64,000 nucleotides of DNA from Halopseudomonas xiamenensis (GTDB taxonomy: Bacteria; Pseudomonadota; Gammaproteobacteria; Pseudomonadales; Pseudomonadaceae), in assembly GCF_014219065.1 (NCBI RefSeq), contig NZ_JACLGO010000001.1:62001-126000 (forward strand). The letters are read 5' to 3'. This document shows, piece by piece, positions 45,142 through 56,338 of this stretch; within the stretch, counting starts at the first letter, position 1; each line of letters starts with the position of its first letter. The notes beneath the pieces are model-generated. The model was not told the DNA's origin. It searched no databases and saw only the letters and a list, made by a program, of their open reading frames with translations. The position numbers were made by a program, and so were the translations under genes.

Positions 45142-46322
45142 TGATGGTGGAGGCCGGGCCGTGCAGGGATGACTGCCTGGCATTGATCCTGTCCGGTGGT
45201 GGTGCCCGCGCCGCCTATCAGGTCGGGGTCATGGCGGCGCTCAGCGAGTTGACCCCGCAGAGTACGCCCAATCCGTTCCCGATCATCTGCGGCACCTCGG
45301 CCGGCGCGATCAACGCAGTGGCCCTGGCCACCCATGCCGGTAACCTGCATAAGGCGGCGGACAGCATGCTGGAGGTCTGGTCCGAGTTTCGCAGTCATCA
45401 TGTCATGCGTACCGACTGGCCGGGGCTGCTGGGGCAGGCCTGGCGCTGGTCACGGACCAACCTGCTGGGCAGGTCCGGCGAAATGACCACCGCACTGCTG
45501 GACAACCGGCCACTGCGTGACCTGCTGGAGGCACGCATGCGCTTCGGTTGTATCGAGGAGGCGCTGCAGGCCGGCCAGTTGCGGGCGATCTCGGTGAGTG
45601 CCTTCGACTACCGGGCCTCGCAGACGGTGTGCTTCTACCAGGGCCGCGGGCGTATCACGCCGTGGCGCCGGCATCGCCGCATTGGTGTGCAGACGCGCCT
45701 GGGGCTGGACCACCTGATGGCCTCGACCGCCATTCCGCTGCTGTTCCCGCCGGTGCTGCTCAATCGCAGCTGGTATGGCGATGGTGCGGTACGCCAGCAG
45801 TCGCCGTTGAGCCCGGCACTGCATCTGGGAGCGAGTAAGATACTGGTGATCGGGGTGACGCATAATACCTCCGAAATACCGGTGGCCGGCCAGCCCGGCC
45901 CGGTACTGAAGACCCCGTCGCCGCCGAGCCTGGCACAGCTGGGCGGGCATCTGCTGCACAGTACCTTCATCGACAGCCTGGAAACCGACCTGGAACAGCT
46001 GGAGCGGATGAACCGGCTGGCGGCCTACCAGCCGTTCGCCATGCGTACCGGTGCCAACGGCATCCGCCATGTCGATGTACTGGTGATAGCGCCCAGCGAG
46101 CCGGTGGACCTGATCGCCGCCCGGCACCGCGATGCCTTGCCGGCGGGGTTGCGGATGTTCCTGCGCGGCAGTGGTGCGACCCGCAGCTCAGGCAGTGATC
46201 TGCTGAGCTACCTGCTGTTCGAGGCCGAATATTGCAACGAGCTGATCGAACTCGGGCGCCGCGATGCACTGGCCCGGGCGGAGGATCTGCGGCGTTTTCT
46301 GGGGATTCCGGCTATTGCCTGA
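45141..46322 (+). CDS. patatin-like phospholipase family protein
   Basis: A 393-residue patatin-domain hydrolase. It has the oxyanion loop SGGGARAAYQVGVM near residue 17, the nucleophile elbow GTSAGAINA (GxSxG), and WYGDGAVRQQSPLSPA with the catalytic Asp in the DGA motif. The catalytic dyad is intact, so lipolytic activity is likely. A C-terminal conserved region of unknown role (LLHSTFIDSLETDLEQLERMN) is found in bacterial patatins of this branch. GGAGGAG is positioned six bases before the ATG, which overlaps the acyltransferase stop by 1 nt (TGATG). The pairing suggests a role in envelope lipid turnover (inference). Confidence 0.9.
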   Translation: MMVEAGPCRDDCLALILSGGGARAAYQVGVMAALSELTPQSTPNPFPIICGTSAGAINAVALATHAGNLHKAADSMLEVWSEFRSHHVMRTDWPGLLGQAWRWSRTNLLGRSGEMTTALLDNRPLRDLLEARMRFGCIEEALQAGQLRAISVSAFDYRASQTVCFYQGRGRITPWRRHRRIGVQTRLGLDHLMASTAIPLLFPPVLLNRSWYGDGAVRQQSPLSPALHLGASKILVIGVTHNTSEIPVAGQPGPVLKTPSPPSLAQLGGHLLHSTFIDSLETDLEQLERMNRLAAYQPFAMRTGANGIRHVDVLVIAPSEPVDLIAARHRDALPAGLRMFLRGSGATRSSGSDLLSYLLFEAEYCNELIELGRRDALARAEDLRRFLGIPAIA

Positions 46323-46326
46323 TGTG

Positions 46327-46486
46327 CAGGCGTAGCGCAGGCGCGCTACACCCCCGGGGGCACTACACCCCCGGGACGGGTGGCTGGGGTTTCGGGTTGT
46401 CGAGCCCCTGCTCGACGACAGCGCACTACCAGCCACACAGGTGTTGCCTGCCAGTGCGCAGGGTGTAGCGCGGGGGCGCTACAGCC
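46327..46486. repeat. composite palindromic repeat, inverted copy of the 11.3-kb repeat
   Basis: Bases 46327-46356 are the exact reverse complement of 11396-11425 (30 bp), and 46394-46419 is the reverse complement of 11369-11394 with one mismatch over 26 bp. A third segment (GGGTGTAGCGC..GGGCGCTACA, near 46461-46483) repeats the palindromic core. The parts keep the order of the first locus, so the whole composite unit is dispersed in the genome. It lies between the convergent patatin and rapA genes. Confidence 0.82.
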
Positions 46487-46498
46487 CTTAGGGAAGTG

Positions 46499-49342
46499 TT
46501 ATCCCACCACCAGAATGCGCAGCGCATCCAACCGGATCTTCGCCTGGCCCAACACCTCGATGCCCTGGGCGCGCTGGCGTTGCAGCGCATCGATCTCGCT
46601 CTGGCGTACCAGCGGGTTGACCTGCTGCAATGCCCTGAGTCGCTCGATCTCCTCATCCATGTCACTGGTGAAGCGCTGCGAGGCCTGCTCGACCAGTTCG
46701 TAATGCTGCAGGTCGGCCAGGGCTTCGGCGCGGTCGAGCAGGCGTTCGACGGTGTCGCGCTGGCTCTTGGCGATCTTGCTGGCCAGGTGCTTGGGCAGGC
46801 CGTCGATCTGTGCTTCCAGGGTTTCGAAGGCGACCTTGGCGGCCAGGTCGTTGCCGTTGATGTCGAGCAGGCAGCGTACCGGGGTCGGTGGCAGGTAGCG
46901 TTGCAGTTGCAGATTGCGCGGGGCGATCGCCTCGCTGACGAACAGGCATTCCAGGAGCATGGTGCCGGGTTTGAGCGCCTTGTTCTTGAGCAGCGCGACC
47001 GAGCTGTTGCCCATGCTGCTGGACAGCACCAGGTCCATGCCACCCTGCAGCATCGGGTGCTCCCAGGTGATGAACTGCATGTCCTCGCGTGACAGCGCGG
47101 TATCCCTGTCGTAGGTGATGGTCACGCCTTCGTCGTCACCCAGCGGGAAACCCGCATCCAGCATGCGTTCGCCGGGCCGCAGTACCAGTGCGTTGTCGGA
47201 ATGGTCCTCGCTGTCGATGCCGAATACGTCGAACAGACGTTCCATATAGATGGGCAACTGGAAGTCGGCATCCTGTCCGGAGATGGCCTCGATCATCCGC
47301 TGCGCATCCCCACTCTGGCCGCGAGAGTGCAGCTCCAGCAGGCGGTCACGGCCGTTGTGCAGCTCGGTTTCCAGTTCGCTGCGGGCTTGCCTGGCCTGTT
47401 CGATCAGTTGTTGCCAGTCATCGCTCTGCGGGTGATCCAGTTGCTGCAGCAGTGCCGAGCCGAAGCGATGCTGCAGCGCGTTGCCGGTGGGGCAGGTGGC
47501 GCGGAAGGCATTCAGCGCCTGGTCATACCATTCGAACAGCTGCTGCTGGGCGGTCTCTTCCAGGTAGGGCACGTGCAGCTGGATGGTCTGCCGCTGGCCG
47601 ATACGGTCGAGACGGCCGATACGCTGCTCCAGCAGGTCCGGATGGGCGGGCAGGTCGAACATCACCAGGTGGTGGGCGAACTGGAAGTTGCGGCCTTCGC
47701 TGCCGATCTCCGAGCAGATCATCACCTGCGCGCCGAACTCCTCGTCGGCGAAGAATGCCGCCGCGCGGTCGCGTTCGATGATGCTCATGCGCTCATGGAA
47801 CACCGTGGCCGGGATGCCGCTGCGGATGCGCAGAGCATCGTCCAGGTCCAGGGCGGTTTCGGCGTGCGCGCAGATCACCAGTACCTTGCTGTGCTTGAGC
47901 ATCTTCAGTGTGTCGATCAGCCAGTCGACCCGTGGGTCGTCCTGCCACCAGGCGGTTTCCGCCGGTTCGAACTCATCCTGCAGGCCGACTTCCGGGTACA
48001 GTGCGGCGCGGCCTTCCAGGTCCTGGTAGATCGGCGGGCAGGGCAGCGGGTAGGCGTGCAACTCGCGCTCGGGGAAGCCGCTGATCACCGCACGGGTGTT
48101 GCGGTACAGCACCCGACCGGTACCGTGCCGGTCCAGCAGTTGGCGGATCAGGCTGCGGCGGGACTCGTCCGCCGCCGCGCTGTCACCGTCCAGAGCGTCC
48201 AGCAGGGCGGTGGCGCTGTCGCCCAGCCATAGGCTGATGGCCTGCCGGTCGCTAGCGGCCAGTTGGCGGGTATCCAGCAGATGCTGCACCGCCTCGGCCA
48301 CCGGCTGGTAGCGTGCGGCTTCCTCGCGAAACGCCTGCAGGTCGTGGAAACGATCCGGGTCGAGCAGGCGCAGGCGGGCAAAATGGCTGGCCTGGCCCAG
48401 TTGTTCAGGGGTGGCGGTCAGCAGCAGTACCGCCGGGATGCGCCCGGCCAGTTGCTCGACCAGGGCATATTCCGGGCTGGCCGCTTCCTCATGCCAGACC
48501 AGATGGTGTGCCTCGTCGACCACCAGCAGGTCCCAGTCGCTGGCCTGCAACCATTCGGTGGCCTTGGCATCTTCCAGCAGGAATTCCAGCGACACCAGGG
48601 CCAGTTGCTCTTCCTCGAAGGGGTTCTGCTCGGCCCCCTGGCAACGATCGCTGTTGAACAGGGCGAAACGCAGGTTGAAGCGGCGCAGCATTTCCACCAG
48701 CCACTGGTGCTGCAGGTTCTCCGGTACCACGATCAGCACGCGGCGTACCCGGCCGGTCTGCAGCTGGCGGTGGATGACCAGGCCAGCCTCGATGGTCTTG
48801 CCCAGGCCGACCTCGTCGGCCAGCAGTACCCGGGGCGCGATGCGGTCGGCGACATCCCGGGCGATATGCAACTGATGGGCTATCGGCTGGGTGCGTACCC
48901 CGGCCAGGCCAAGCAGGGGGGAGCGCTGGATGCGGCAGTAATGGCGCAGGCTCTCGTAGCGCAGGCCGAACCAGGGCAGGGGGTCGATCTGGCTGGCGAA
49001 CAGGCGGTCGCTGGCCAGGCGGAACTGGATGAAGTTGTCCAGCATGGTTTCGCTGAACTCGTCATGGCTGCCGTCTTCACGCAGACCGCGATAGTGCAGC
49101 AGGCCGTCCTGCTCGCTGACGTCACTGACGGTCAGGCTCCAGCCTTCGTGATGGGTGATGCTGTCGCCGGGGCTGAAACGCACGCGGGTCAGCGGCGAGG
49201 TGCGGATGGCGTAGTGCCGGGTCTCACCGCTGGCGGGAAACAACATGACCACCAGGCGACCATCCTGTGATAACACCGTACCCAATCCCAGTTCCGCTTC
49301 GCTGTCACTGACCCAGCGTTGTCCCGGGGTAAATACTGTCAT
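46499..49342 (-). CDS. rapA: RNA polymerase-associated helicase RapA (HepA)
   Basis: A 947-residue SWI2/SNF2-family ATPase that recycles RNA polymerase. The N-terminal Tudor-like domains start with [20 protein letters not shown]. Motif I is [15 protein letters not shown], motif [10 protein letters not shown]; the C-terminal lobe has [23 protein letters not shown] and [12 protein letters not shown]. Length is near the E. coli protein. The ATG at 49342 has AGGAG seven bases upstream; a longer in-frame extension lacks family similarity. It is convergent with the patatin gene and divergent from a small hypothetical gene. Confidence 0.95.
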   Translation of the reverse strand: MTVFTPGQRWVSDSEAELGLGTVLSQDGRLVVMLFPASGETRHYAIRTSPLTRVRFSPGDSITHHEGWSLTVSDVSEQDGLLHYRGLREDGSHDEFSETMLDNFIQFRLASDRLFASQIDPLPWFGLRYESLRHYCRIQRSPLLGLAGVRTQPIAHQLHIARDVADRIAPRVLLADEVGLGKTIEAGLVIHRQLQTGRVRRVLIVVPENLQHQWLVEMLRRFNLRFALFNSDRCQGAEQNPFEEEQLALVSLEFLLEDAKATEWLQASDWDLLVVDEAHHLVWHEEAASPEYALVEQLAGRIPAVLLLTATPEQLGQASHFARLRLLDPDRFHDLQAFREEAARYQPVAEAVQHLLDTRQLAASDRQAISLWLGDSATALLDALDGDSAAADESRRSLIRQLLDRHGTGRVLYRNTRAVISGFPERELHAYPLPCPPIYQDLEGRAALYPEVGLQDEFEPAETAWWQDDPRVDWLIDTLKMLKHSKVLVICAHAETALDLDDALRIRSGIPATVFHERMSIIERDRAAAFFADEEFGAQVMICSEIGSEGRNFQFAHHLVMFDLPAHPDLLEQRIGRLDRIGQRQTIQLHVPYLEETAQQQLFEWYDQALNAFRATCPTGNALQHRFGSALLQQLDHPQSDDWQQLIEQARQARSELETELHNGRDRLLELHSRGQSGDAQRMIEAISGQDADFQLPIYMERLFDVFGIDSEDHSDNALVLRPGERMLDAGFPLGDDEGVTITYDRDTALSREDMQFITWEHPMLQGGMDLVLSSSMGNSSVALLKNKALKPGTMLLECLFVSEAIAPRNLQLQRYLPPTPVRCLLDINGNDLAAKVAFETLEAQIDGLPKHLASKIAKSQRDTVERLLDRAEALADLQHYELVEQASQRFTSDMDEEIERLRALQQVNPLVRQSEIDALQRQRAQGIEVLGQAKIRLDALRILVVG

Positions 49343-49490
49343 GCTCCACTCCTGCCCGTGCGTAAAGGGCGCTATGGTAACCGATACGGGTGTGCTCACA
49401 AACCGTTGGTAAAAAGCTGTGGTTGACGGCCGATAATATCGGTACCAAGCTGATGATGCTGGCATCGACTGATCAACGACGGGTGTTCCC

Positions 49491-49769
49491 ATGCTCATTC
49501 CCGGTTTACCACCGGCAGGCGCACAGCAGGAGGTGTTCAAGCCGGATCGACAACCAAGAACCACGGCCGCCGAGGGGTTGGCTCACGACCCGCTGGCGGA
49601 GCTGCCGGTGGAACAGCAAGCCCTGCCACAGCACCATGGCCAGCATGCCGGCGGTGAGCATGCACCACCGGAGGACGCCGAGGCGGTATCCACGGCGGAA
49701 GCCGCGGACCCGCAGGCTGGCGCTCCAGAGCTGCCACGCAAGGGGCTGCTGGTGGACATCAGGGCGTGA
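49491..49769 (+). CDS. hypothetical protein, low-complexity
   Basis: A 92-residue soluble protein rich in Ala, Pro, Glu, Gln and His, starting [14 protein letters not shown] and ending [12 protein letters not shown] recognise no domain. The composition suggests disorder. It is divergent from rapA; I recall small hypothetical genes next to rapA in P. aeruginosa, which supports it weakly. The ribosome site is poor (GGGTG). Confidence 0.5.
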   Translation: MLIPGLPPAGAQQEVFKPDRQPRTTAAEGLAHDPLAELPVEQQALPQHHGQHAGGEHAPPEDAEAVSTAEAADPQAGAPELPRKGLLVDIRA

Positions 49770-49836
49770 GACGGCTGGCAATGAAACGGCAATAGGCCCT
49801 ACACTTGCGCAAGTCTTGAGTCTGTGGGGAATCTGC

Positions 49837-50022
49837 GTGTCCGAGTCATCCGAACCTGCCGCGGTCATCGATCTTGCCGAAGCGCGACGCGAGCGGCTGC
49901 ATGATATCCACGAAGCGCGCCTGGCCAAGGTGCGTGACGCTTTCGAAAAAGCCTTTCCCCTGCCTGCCGCGCCCGCCACCAAGAAGCGTTCCCAGAAGAA
50001 GAAAAAACCCAAAAAACGCTGA
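49837..50022 (+). CDS. small basic hypothetical protein
   Basis: A 61-residue protein with a GTG start preceded by GGGGA. Residues 10-45 are predicted helical and charged (VIDLAEARRERLHDIHEARLAKVRDAFEKAF), followed by a very basic tail (KKRSQKKKKPKKR). The composition suggests nucleic acid or ribosome binding, but no family is recognised. It sits between two other small genes on the same strand. Confidence 0.55.
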   Translation: MSESSEPAAVIDLAEARRERLHDIHEARLAKVRDAFEKAFPLPAAPATKKRSQKKKKPKKR

Positions 50023-50108
50023 AAATCTCTACTTAATTGACCCTGGTCAATTACCCGGATGAAGTCAGTGGGTATTCTGCAACCATACACGGATGCGGAG
50101 GTGCCCTC

Positions 50109-50231
50109 ATGTTTATTGATGACGCTGTAATTGCCGGACTGCTGACAGTCGGTCTGATGGTCGTTTTCCTGGCTGGGGTGGGCGTGTTCATCTACAAGGA
50201 CGCGCAGAAGACACGCAATAGAAACACCTGA
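50109..50231 (+). CDS. ccoM: CcoM-like single-helix membrane microprotein
   Basis: A 40-residue protein with one membrane helix (AGLLTVGLMVVFLAGVGVFIY) and a short basic C-terminus (KDAQKTRNRNT). The N-terminus MFIDDAVIAG and the helix resemble CcoM, a small accessory subunit of the cbb3 cytochrome oxidase described in Pseudomonas stutzeri; assignment is from memory of that sequence. GGAGGTG is seven bases before the ATG and a strong terminator follows. It is orphan here, with no ccoNOQP genes nearby. Confidence 0.7.
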   Translation: MFIDDAVIAGLLTVGLMVVFLAGVGVFIYKDAQKTRNRNT

Positions 50232-50276
50232 GCTTTTATCTATCGATTTTTAACGTGCATGGCTCGCAAGGCCTTC

Positions 50277-50307
50277 AGCGGTTGCCCTCGGGTAACCGCT
50301 TTTTTTA
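50277..50307 (+). terminator. ccoM: intrinsic terminator after the ccoM-like gene
   Basis: AGCGGTT (50277-50283) pairs with AACCGCT (50294-50300) and the stem extends inward through a CCC/GGG run; eight or so T residues overlap and follow the stem. Confidence 0.85.
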
Positions 50308-50429
50308 TTTCCCCTTCCTCGCTTTCCTCATTCTCCCCAACCGGCGCCATGCCGATAAAAGTCTAAACCTCTGCAACCTGCTCCGGTCACAAGTTTGACC
50401 AGCAACCGTCCGGGCAAGCGAGGTTTTCC

Positions 50430-52223
50430 ATGGCCATCACTGTGAGCGAGTACATTGTCGAGCGTCTCTACGAGTGGGGTATACGGCGTATCTATGGTTA
50501 CCCGGGTGATGGCATAAACGGGGTCTTCGGTGCGCTCAATGCCGCCAATGGCAAGATTCGCTTCATCCAGGCCCGGCACGAGGAGATGGCTGCCTTCATG
50601 GCTTCAGCTGAATCCAAGTTCAGCGGTGGTCTGGGGGTGTGCATTGCCACCTCCGGCCCGGGTGCCTCGCACCTGTTGACCGGGCTGTACGATGCACGCC
50701 TGGATCACATGCCATTGCTGGCGATCACCGGCCAGCAGGCGCGCACCGCCATGGGTGGTCACTATCAGCAGGAGCTGGATCTGGCGTCGATGTTCAAGGA
50801 TGTCGCCGGTTCCTTCGTGCAGCAGGCCAGCGCGCCGGCGCAGGTGCGCCATCTGATCGACCGGGCGATCCGTACCGCCTATGGTGAGCGGCGGGTAGCG
50901 GTGATAGTGCTGCCCAACGATCTGCAGGAGGAAGAGTACCAGGAGCCGCCCCGTGCCCATGGCACTGTCCATTCCGGGATGGGGTACAGCCGGCCCAGGG
51001 TGATTCCCCATCAGGAGGATCTGGAACTGGCGGCGGAAGTGCTCAATGCCGGCAGCAAGGTGGCCATTCTGGTCGGCGCCGGGGCGCTCGGTGCCACTGA
51101 CGAGGTGATCCAGGTGGCGGAGAAGCTGGGTGCTGGGGCGGCCAAGGCGCTGCTCGGCAAGGCCGCGCTACCCGATGACCTGCCCTGGGTGACTGGCAGC
51201 ATAGGCCTGCTCGGCACCGAGCCCAGCTACAAGCTGATGAACGAATGCGACACGTTGCTGATGATCGGCTCGGGCTTTCCCTATTCCGAATTCCTGCCCG
51301 AGGAAGGCCAGGCCCGCGGCGTGCAGATCGATATCAAGGCCGACATGCTCGGCTTGCGCTATCCGATGGAGGTCAACCTGCAGGGCGACGCGGCGCAAAC
51401 GCTGCACCAGTTATTGCCATTGCTGAAGGAAAAGACCGACCGCAGCTGGCGCCAGGAGATAGAAAGCTGGCGTGCCGACTGGGACAGGACGCTGGAAGAC
51501 CGGGCCATGGTATCGGCCAACCCGATCAACCCCCAGCGCGTCGCTTTCGAGCTCTCGCCGCGTCTGCCCGATCGCTGCATCATTACCTGCGACTCCGGCT
51601 CCTGTGCCAACTGGTATGCACGTGACCTGAAGATCCGTCGTGACATGATGTGTTCGCTGTCCGGCGGGCTGGCGTCCATGGGCGCGGCCGTGCCCTATGC
51701 GATAGCGGCGAAGTTCTGCCATCCGCAGCGCCCGGTCATCGCTCTGGTGGGTGACGGCGCCATGCAGATGAACAACATGGCGGAGCTGATCACGGTCGCC
51801 AAGTACTGGCGGGAGTGGGAGAACCCGCGGTGGATCTGCGCGGTATTCAACAATGAGGACCTCAACCAGGTGACCTGGGAGCAGCGGGTGATGGAGGGCG
51901 ATCCGAAGTTCGAGGCTTCGCAGAACATTCCCAACGTGCCTTACCACAAGTTTGCCGAGTTGATCGGTCTCAAGGGGATCTTCGTCGATAGCGAAGACGC
52001 GGTAGCTGGTGCCTGGGAGCAGGCGCTGGCCAGCGAGTGCCCGGTATTGATCGAGTTCAAGACCGACCCGGATGTCCCTCCGTTGCCGCCGCACATCAAG
52101 CTGGAACAGGCCAAGGCCTTCGCCTCGACCCTGCTGCAGGGCGATCCGGACCAGATGGGCATCATCAAGCAGACCGCCAAGCAGGTGCTGAGCCGGATAT
52201 TGCCGACCAGCAACGACAAATGA
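50430..52223 (+). CDS. thiamine diphosphate-requiring enzyme (PoxB-like decarboxylase/oxidase)
   Basis: A 597-residue ThDP enzyme of the pyruvate oxidase/acetolactate synthase family. The N-terminal PYR domain has IYGYPGDGINGVFGAL and ARHEEMAAFMASAES with the catalytic Glu. The central domain contains ILVGAGALGATDEVIQVAEKLGAG. The C-terminal PP domain has the GDG...NN cofactor motif (LVGDGAMQMNNMAEL, then VFNNEDL). No C-terminal PoxB membrane helix is apparent. Substrate is not known; P. aeruginosa has similar probable decarboxylases. GAGG precedes the ATG. Single-gene transcription unit. Confidence 0.9.
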   Translation: MAITVSEYIVERLYEWGIRRIYGYPGDGINGVFGALNAANGKIRFIQARHEEMAAFMASAESKFSGGLGVCIATSGPGASHLLTGLYDARLDHMPLLAITGQQARTAMGGHYQQELDLASMFKDVAGSFVQQASAPAQVRHLIDRAIRTAYGERRVAVIVLPNDLQEEEYQEPPRAHGTVHSGMGYSRPRVIPHQEDLELAAEVLNAGSKVAILVGAGALGATDEVIQVAEKLGAGAAKALLGKAALPDDLPWVTGSIGLLGTEPSYKLMNECDTLLMIGSGFPYSEFLPEEGQARGVQIDIKADMLGLRYPMEVNLQGDAAQTLHQLLPLLKEKTDRSWRQEIESWRADWDRTLEDRAMVSANPINPQRVAFELSPRLPDRCIITCDSGSCANWYARDLKIRRDMMCSLSGGLASMGAAVPYAIAAKFCHPQRPVIALVGDGAMQMNNMAELITVAKYWREWENPRWICAVFNNEDLNQVTWEQRVMEGDPKFEASQNIPNVPYHKFAELIGLKGIFVDSEDAVAGAWEQALASECPVLIEFKTDPDVPPLPPHIKLEQAKAFASTLLQGDPDQMGIIKQTAKQVLSRILPTSNDK

Positions 52224-52289
52224 TCAGCCTGGCGCGGTTCCGGTCCAGACCCTAGACTAACGGGCCGATCCTGACCAGTGGCGCGTCCC

Positions 52290-52928
52290 ATGCCTGAACC
52301 CTCCGACCGGCCCCATGCTTCGATACGCCCGCGTTGCGCTCGCTGCCAGCGCCCGCCGGGGCATTGTCTGTGCCATCTGCTGCCGCATATCGCCAGCCGT
52401 ACGCAGGTACTGGTGGTACAGCATCCGGACGAGCAGAGACATGCTCTCAATACCGCCCGGTTGTTGGTGAACGGCTTGGTCCAGGCCGAGTTGCTGGTGG
52501 CTGAAAAACTACCGGAGACCTGGTGTGCTCGACTGGCTGATCCGCACTGGCGTACCGAGCTGCTTTTCCCGGGACCCGACGCGCAGTTGGTGGTGGCGGC
52601 CAGCGAGGATCAGCGGCCCCGTCGCCTGGTGCTGCTCGATGGCACCTGGCGCAAGGCGCGCAAGCTGCTGTATCTCAATCCGGTATTGCAGGGGTTGGCG
52701 CAGGTGACGCTGCCAGCCGGGCTGAGCAGTCGATACCGGTTGCGCAAGGCGCCCATGGCGGAGTCCCTGTCGACCATCGAGGCGGGCATGCATGCCTTGC
52801 AGATCATCGAACCGGGTACCAATTTCAGCGCTCTGCTGCGGCCTTTCGATGCGCTGATCGAGGGGCAGATCCAGGCCATGGGGCGAGCGGTCTACCAGCG
52901 CAATCATGCAGGACCACGGCCATGCTGA
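52290..52928 (+). CDS. DTW-domain tRNA-uridine aminocarboxypropyltransferase
   Basis: A 212-residue DTW-domain protein. RCARCQRPPGHCLC is the N-terminal zinc-cysteine cluster, followed by VLVVQHPDEQRHALNTA and the signature LLDGTWRKARKL, whose D-T/G-W core names the family. Members (TapT/TuaA) add the acp group to uridine in tRNA; whether this is the TapT-type for position 47 is not settled by sequence alone. The ATG at 52290 is preferred to a GTG four codons earlier. No clear ribosome site. Confidence 0.88.
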   Translation: MPEPSDRPHASIRPRCARCQRPPGHCLCHLLPHIASRTQVLVVQHPDEQRHALNTARLLVNGLVQAELLVAEKLPETWCARLADPHWRTELLFPGPDAQLVVAASEDQRPRRLVLLDGTWRKARKLLYLNPVLQGLAQVTLPAGLSSRYRLRKAPMAESLSTIEAGMHALQIIEPGTNFSALLRPFDALIEGQIQAMGRAVYQRNHAGPRPC

Positions 52929-53067
52929 GTTGCGCCCATTCGTAACAGTGATTTTGGTGTTTTCCGCTCCTCGCCGATTCCGCGCGCCGCTAGACTGGGT
53001 AATAGCGGGTGGTTGATACAAAAACAAGAATTGACTCGATCTGATGGCGGTGGTGACTGGAGGCGGT

Positions 53068-53883
53068 ATGCACAAGACAGGTTTGCGGGTGGTGGTGACA
53101 GGGGCGGGTAGCGGGCTGGGGCGCGAGCTGGCCTTGCGTTACGCGAGGGAGGGCGCGCGGCTGGCGCTGGCGGATATTCAGGAAGAGGGGTTGGGAGAGA
53201 CCCTGCGCCTGGTGGAAGCGGCAGGTGGCAGCGGTTTCACCCGGCGCTGCGATGTGCGCGACTACAGCCAGCTGGCCGCCTTGGCCCAGAGCTGTGAGGA
53301 AACCATGCACGGCATCGATGTGCTGATCAACAATGCTGGTGTGGCCTCGGGTGGCTGGTTCGAGGACCTGTCGCTGGAGGACTGGGACTGGCAGATCAGC
53401 ATCAACCTCATGGGCGTGGTCAAGGGCTGCAAGGCCTTCATGCCGCTGCTGCTGGCGCAGCAGGGCCGGATCATCAACATCGCCTCGATGGCGGCACTGA
53501 TGCAGGCCCCGGGCATGAGCAACTACAACGTGGCCAAGGCCGGGGTGCTGGCCCTGTCGGAAAGCCTGCTGTGCGAACTGCAACCCAAGGGGGTGCAGGT
53601 GCATGTGGTCTGCCCATCGTTCTTCCAGACCAACCTGCTCAACTCCTACCGCGGCCCGGACAATGCCTCGAAGGAAGATATCGCCAAGTTGCTCGAAGGC
53701 TCGCCGATCTCGGCGGCGGATATCGCCGACACCATCTATCGGGAAAGCCAGGCCGGCCACTTCCTGATCCTGCCCCATGACAAGGGTCGTGAGGCCTGGG
53801 AGGTCAAGCAGGCCAATCCACAGGTGATCTACGACGAAATGGTCCGTCTGGCGGAGAAAAAAATGGCGACCGCCAGCCGCTGA
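53068..53883 (+). CDS. SDR family oxidoreductase
   Basis: A 271-residue classical short-chain dehydrogenase: cofactor motif VVVTGAGSGLGRELALRYA, DVLINNAGVASGG, catalytic Ser in NIASMAALM, and YNVAKAGVLAL with the Tyr-Lys pair. The C-terminal part (YRESQAGHFLILPHDKGREAWEVKQ) is like SDRs annotated as acyl or lipid-related dehydrogenases, but the substrate is unknown. The ATG at 53068 follows GGAGGCGG; an ATG at 53044 lacks a ribosome site. A strong terminator follows, so the gene is monocistronic. Confidence 0.9.
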   Translation: MHKTGLRVVVTGAGSGLGRELALRYAREGARLALADIQEEGLGETLRLVEAAGGSGFTRRCDVRDYSQLAALAQSCEETMHGIDVLINNAGVASGGWFEDLSLEDWDWQISINLMGVVKGCKAFMPLLLAQQGRIINIASMAALMQAPGMSNYNVAKAGVLALSESLLCELQPKGVQVHVVCPSFFQTNLLNSYRGPDNASKEDIAKLLEGSPISAADIADTIYRESQAGHFLILPHDKGREAWEVKQANPQVIYDEMVRLAEKKMATASR

Positions 53884-53902
53884 CACTGCTGCGGCGGAAA
53901 AA

Positions 53903-53935
53903 GGGGAGACGGCGTTCGCCGGTCTCCCCTTTTTT
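53903..53935 (+). terminator. intrinsic terminator after the SDR gene
   Basis: An 8-bp stem (53903-53910 with 53922-53929), extended by a GGC/GCC tip, is followed by a T6 tract; A residues precede the stem. Confidence 0.92.
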
Positions 53936-54058
53936 CCATCTGCCGTGGCTGTTCGCCGGTGTCAGGCGCTACGGCATGTGGCACAATGCGTCATCGAATT
54001 GACTTATGGGGTCAGGCCGGAACATGGGCGTGTCTACTGCCACGGGCGGGGCGTTTGG

Positions 54059-55045
54059 ATGACAGCTGAAGTGCGTCGCATGGCGTTTCTGATATGGCCC
54101 GGGTGTCATCCGGCGATCCTGATGCCGGCACTGTCGGTGTTGCGTTCGGCCAATCGCATGGCCGAGACCACCCATTACCAGATGGACTGCTTCACCCTGG
54201 ATGATGCGCCTATCCTGTCATCGGAGGGCTGGCAGCTGCCGGCACGGCGCTGGACCGGTCCTGTGTCTGCGCTGTCGCACCTATGGCTGGTGGCGGACGT
54301 GGCGCAGCTGCCGGTGTCGCTGAGCCCGGCACTGGCATTGCAGCTGCGCTCGCTGGCGCGTGATGGGGTGCTGCTTGGCGGTCTGGAGGAGGGCGTGTTC
54401 CCGCTGGCCATGGCCGGGCTGCTGGATGGACACCGCTGTGCGGTGCACTGGCGCATGCTGGAGGAATTCCGCGAGCGCTTCCCCGCGGTGCAGGCCGGCA
54501 CCCGGCTGTTCGAGCAGGACCAGGGCCGCCTGAGCAGCAGCGGTTGCGCCATCACCGATCTGTTCCTGACCATGGTCGGCGAGCACCATGGTGCTGATCT
54601 GGCGGCGTTGGTGGCCGAGGATCTGAATGTCGAGCGCATTCGTGACGGCAGCGAGCAGCAGCGGGTGCCGCTGCGCAACCGTCTGGGCAGCACGCATCCG
54701 AAGTTGACCCAGGCGGTGATCCTGATGGAGTCGAATATAGAAGAGCCGCTGACCACCGACGAGATCGCCCGCCACGTGTGCGTGTCACGGCGGCAGTTGG
54801 AGCGCATCTTCAAGCAGTACCTGAACAGCGTGCCATCGCAATATTACCTTGAGCTGCGCCTGAACCGGGCGCGGCAGATGCTGCAGCAGACCAGCAAATC
54901 GATCATCCAGATTGGCCTGTCCTGCGGCTTTTCATCGGGCCCGCATTTTTCCAGTGCCTACCGAAATTGTTTCGGCGTCACCCCCCGTGAGGACCGCAAC
55001 CAGTACCGTGCCCAGCAGGCGCAGGACGGTCGGGTCAGCATGTAA
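54059..55045 (+). CDS. argR: arginine-responsive AraC-family regulator ArgR
   Basis: A 328-residue GlxA-type AraC/XylS regulator. The N-terminal DJ-1/PfpI-like domain (RMAFLIWPGCHPAILMPALSVLRSANR) is followed by two helix-turn-helix motifs in the C-terminal 100 residues (TDEIARHVCVSRRQLERIFK and IIQIGLSCGFSSGPHFSSAYR). Length matches the Pseudomonas ArgR, which senses arginine and activates arginine succinyltransferase genes. It sits 65 bp upstream of aruC. In P. aeruginosa argR ends the aotJQMOP operon, but here no transporter gene precedes it. Confidence 0.9.
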   Translation: MTAEVRRMAFLIWPGCHPAILMPALSVLRSANRMAETTHYQMDCFTLDDAPILSSEGWQLPARRWTGPVSALSHLWLVADVAQLPVSLSPALALQLRSLARDGVLLGGLEEGVFPLAMAGLLDGHRCAVHWRMLEEFRERFPAVQAGTRLFEQDQGRLSSSGCAITDLFLTMVGEHHGADLAALVAEDLNVERIRDGSEQQRVPLRNRLGSTHPKLTQAVILMESNIEEPLTTDEIARHVCVSRRQLERIFKQYLNSVPSQYYLELRLNRARQMLQQTSKSIIQIGLSCGFSSGPHFSSAYRNCFGVTPREDRNQYRAQQAQDGRVSM

Positions 55046-55049
55046 CACC

Positions 55050-55067
55050 GGCATGCCCAGGCATGCC
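55050..55067. promoter_or_regulatory. tandem GGCATGCC palindromes between argR and aruC
   Basis: Two copies of the self-complementary octamer GGCATGCC (55050-55057 and 55060-55067) are separated by two bases, immediately after argR. They could be an operator or an mRNA hairpin; they do not match my memory of the ArgR half-site. Confidence 0.3.
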
Positions 55068-55071
55068 ATAG

Positions 55072-56325
<1,254 letters not shown>

Positions 56326-56338
56326 CCGGAGAACCGCC

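Noticed and set aside
49506-50090. 194-codon minus-strand frame opposite the small genes after rapA
   Set aside because: Its FFFFW and Arg/Ser-rich stretches are the antisense of a lysine-rich tail and repeats; the plus-strand frames have better starts.
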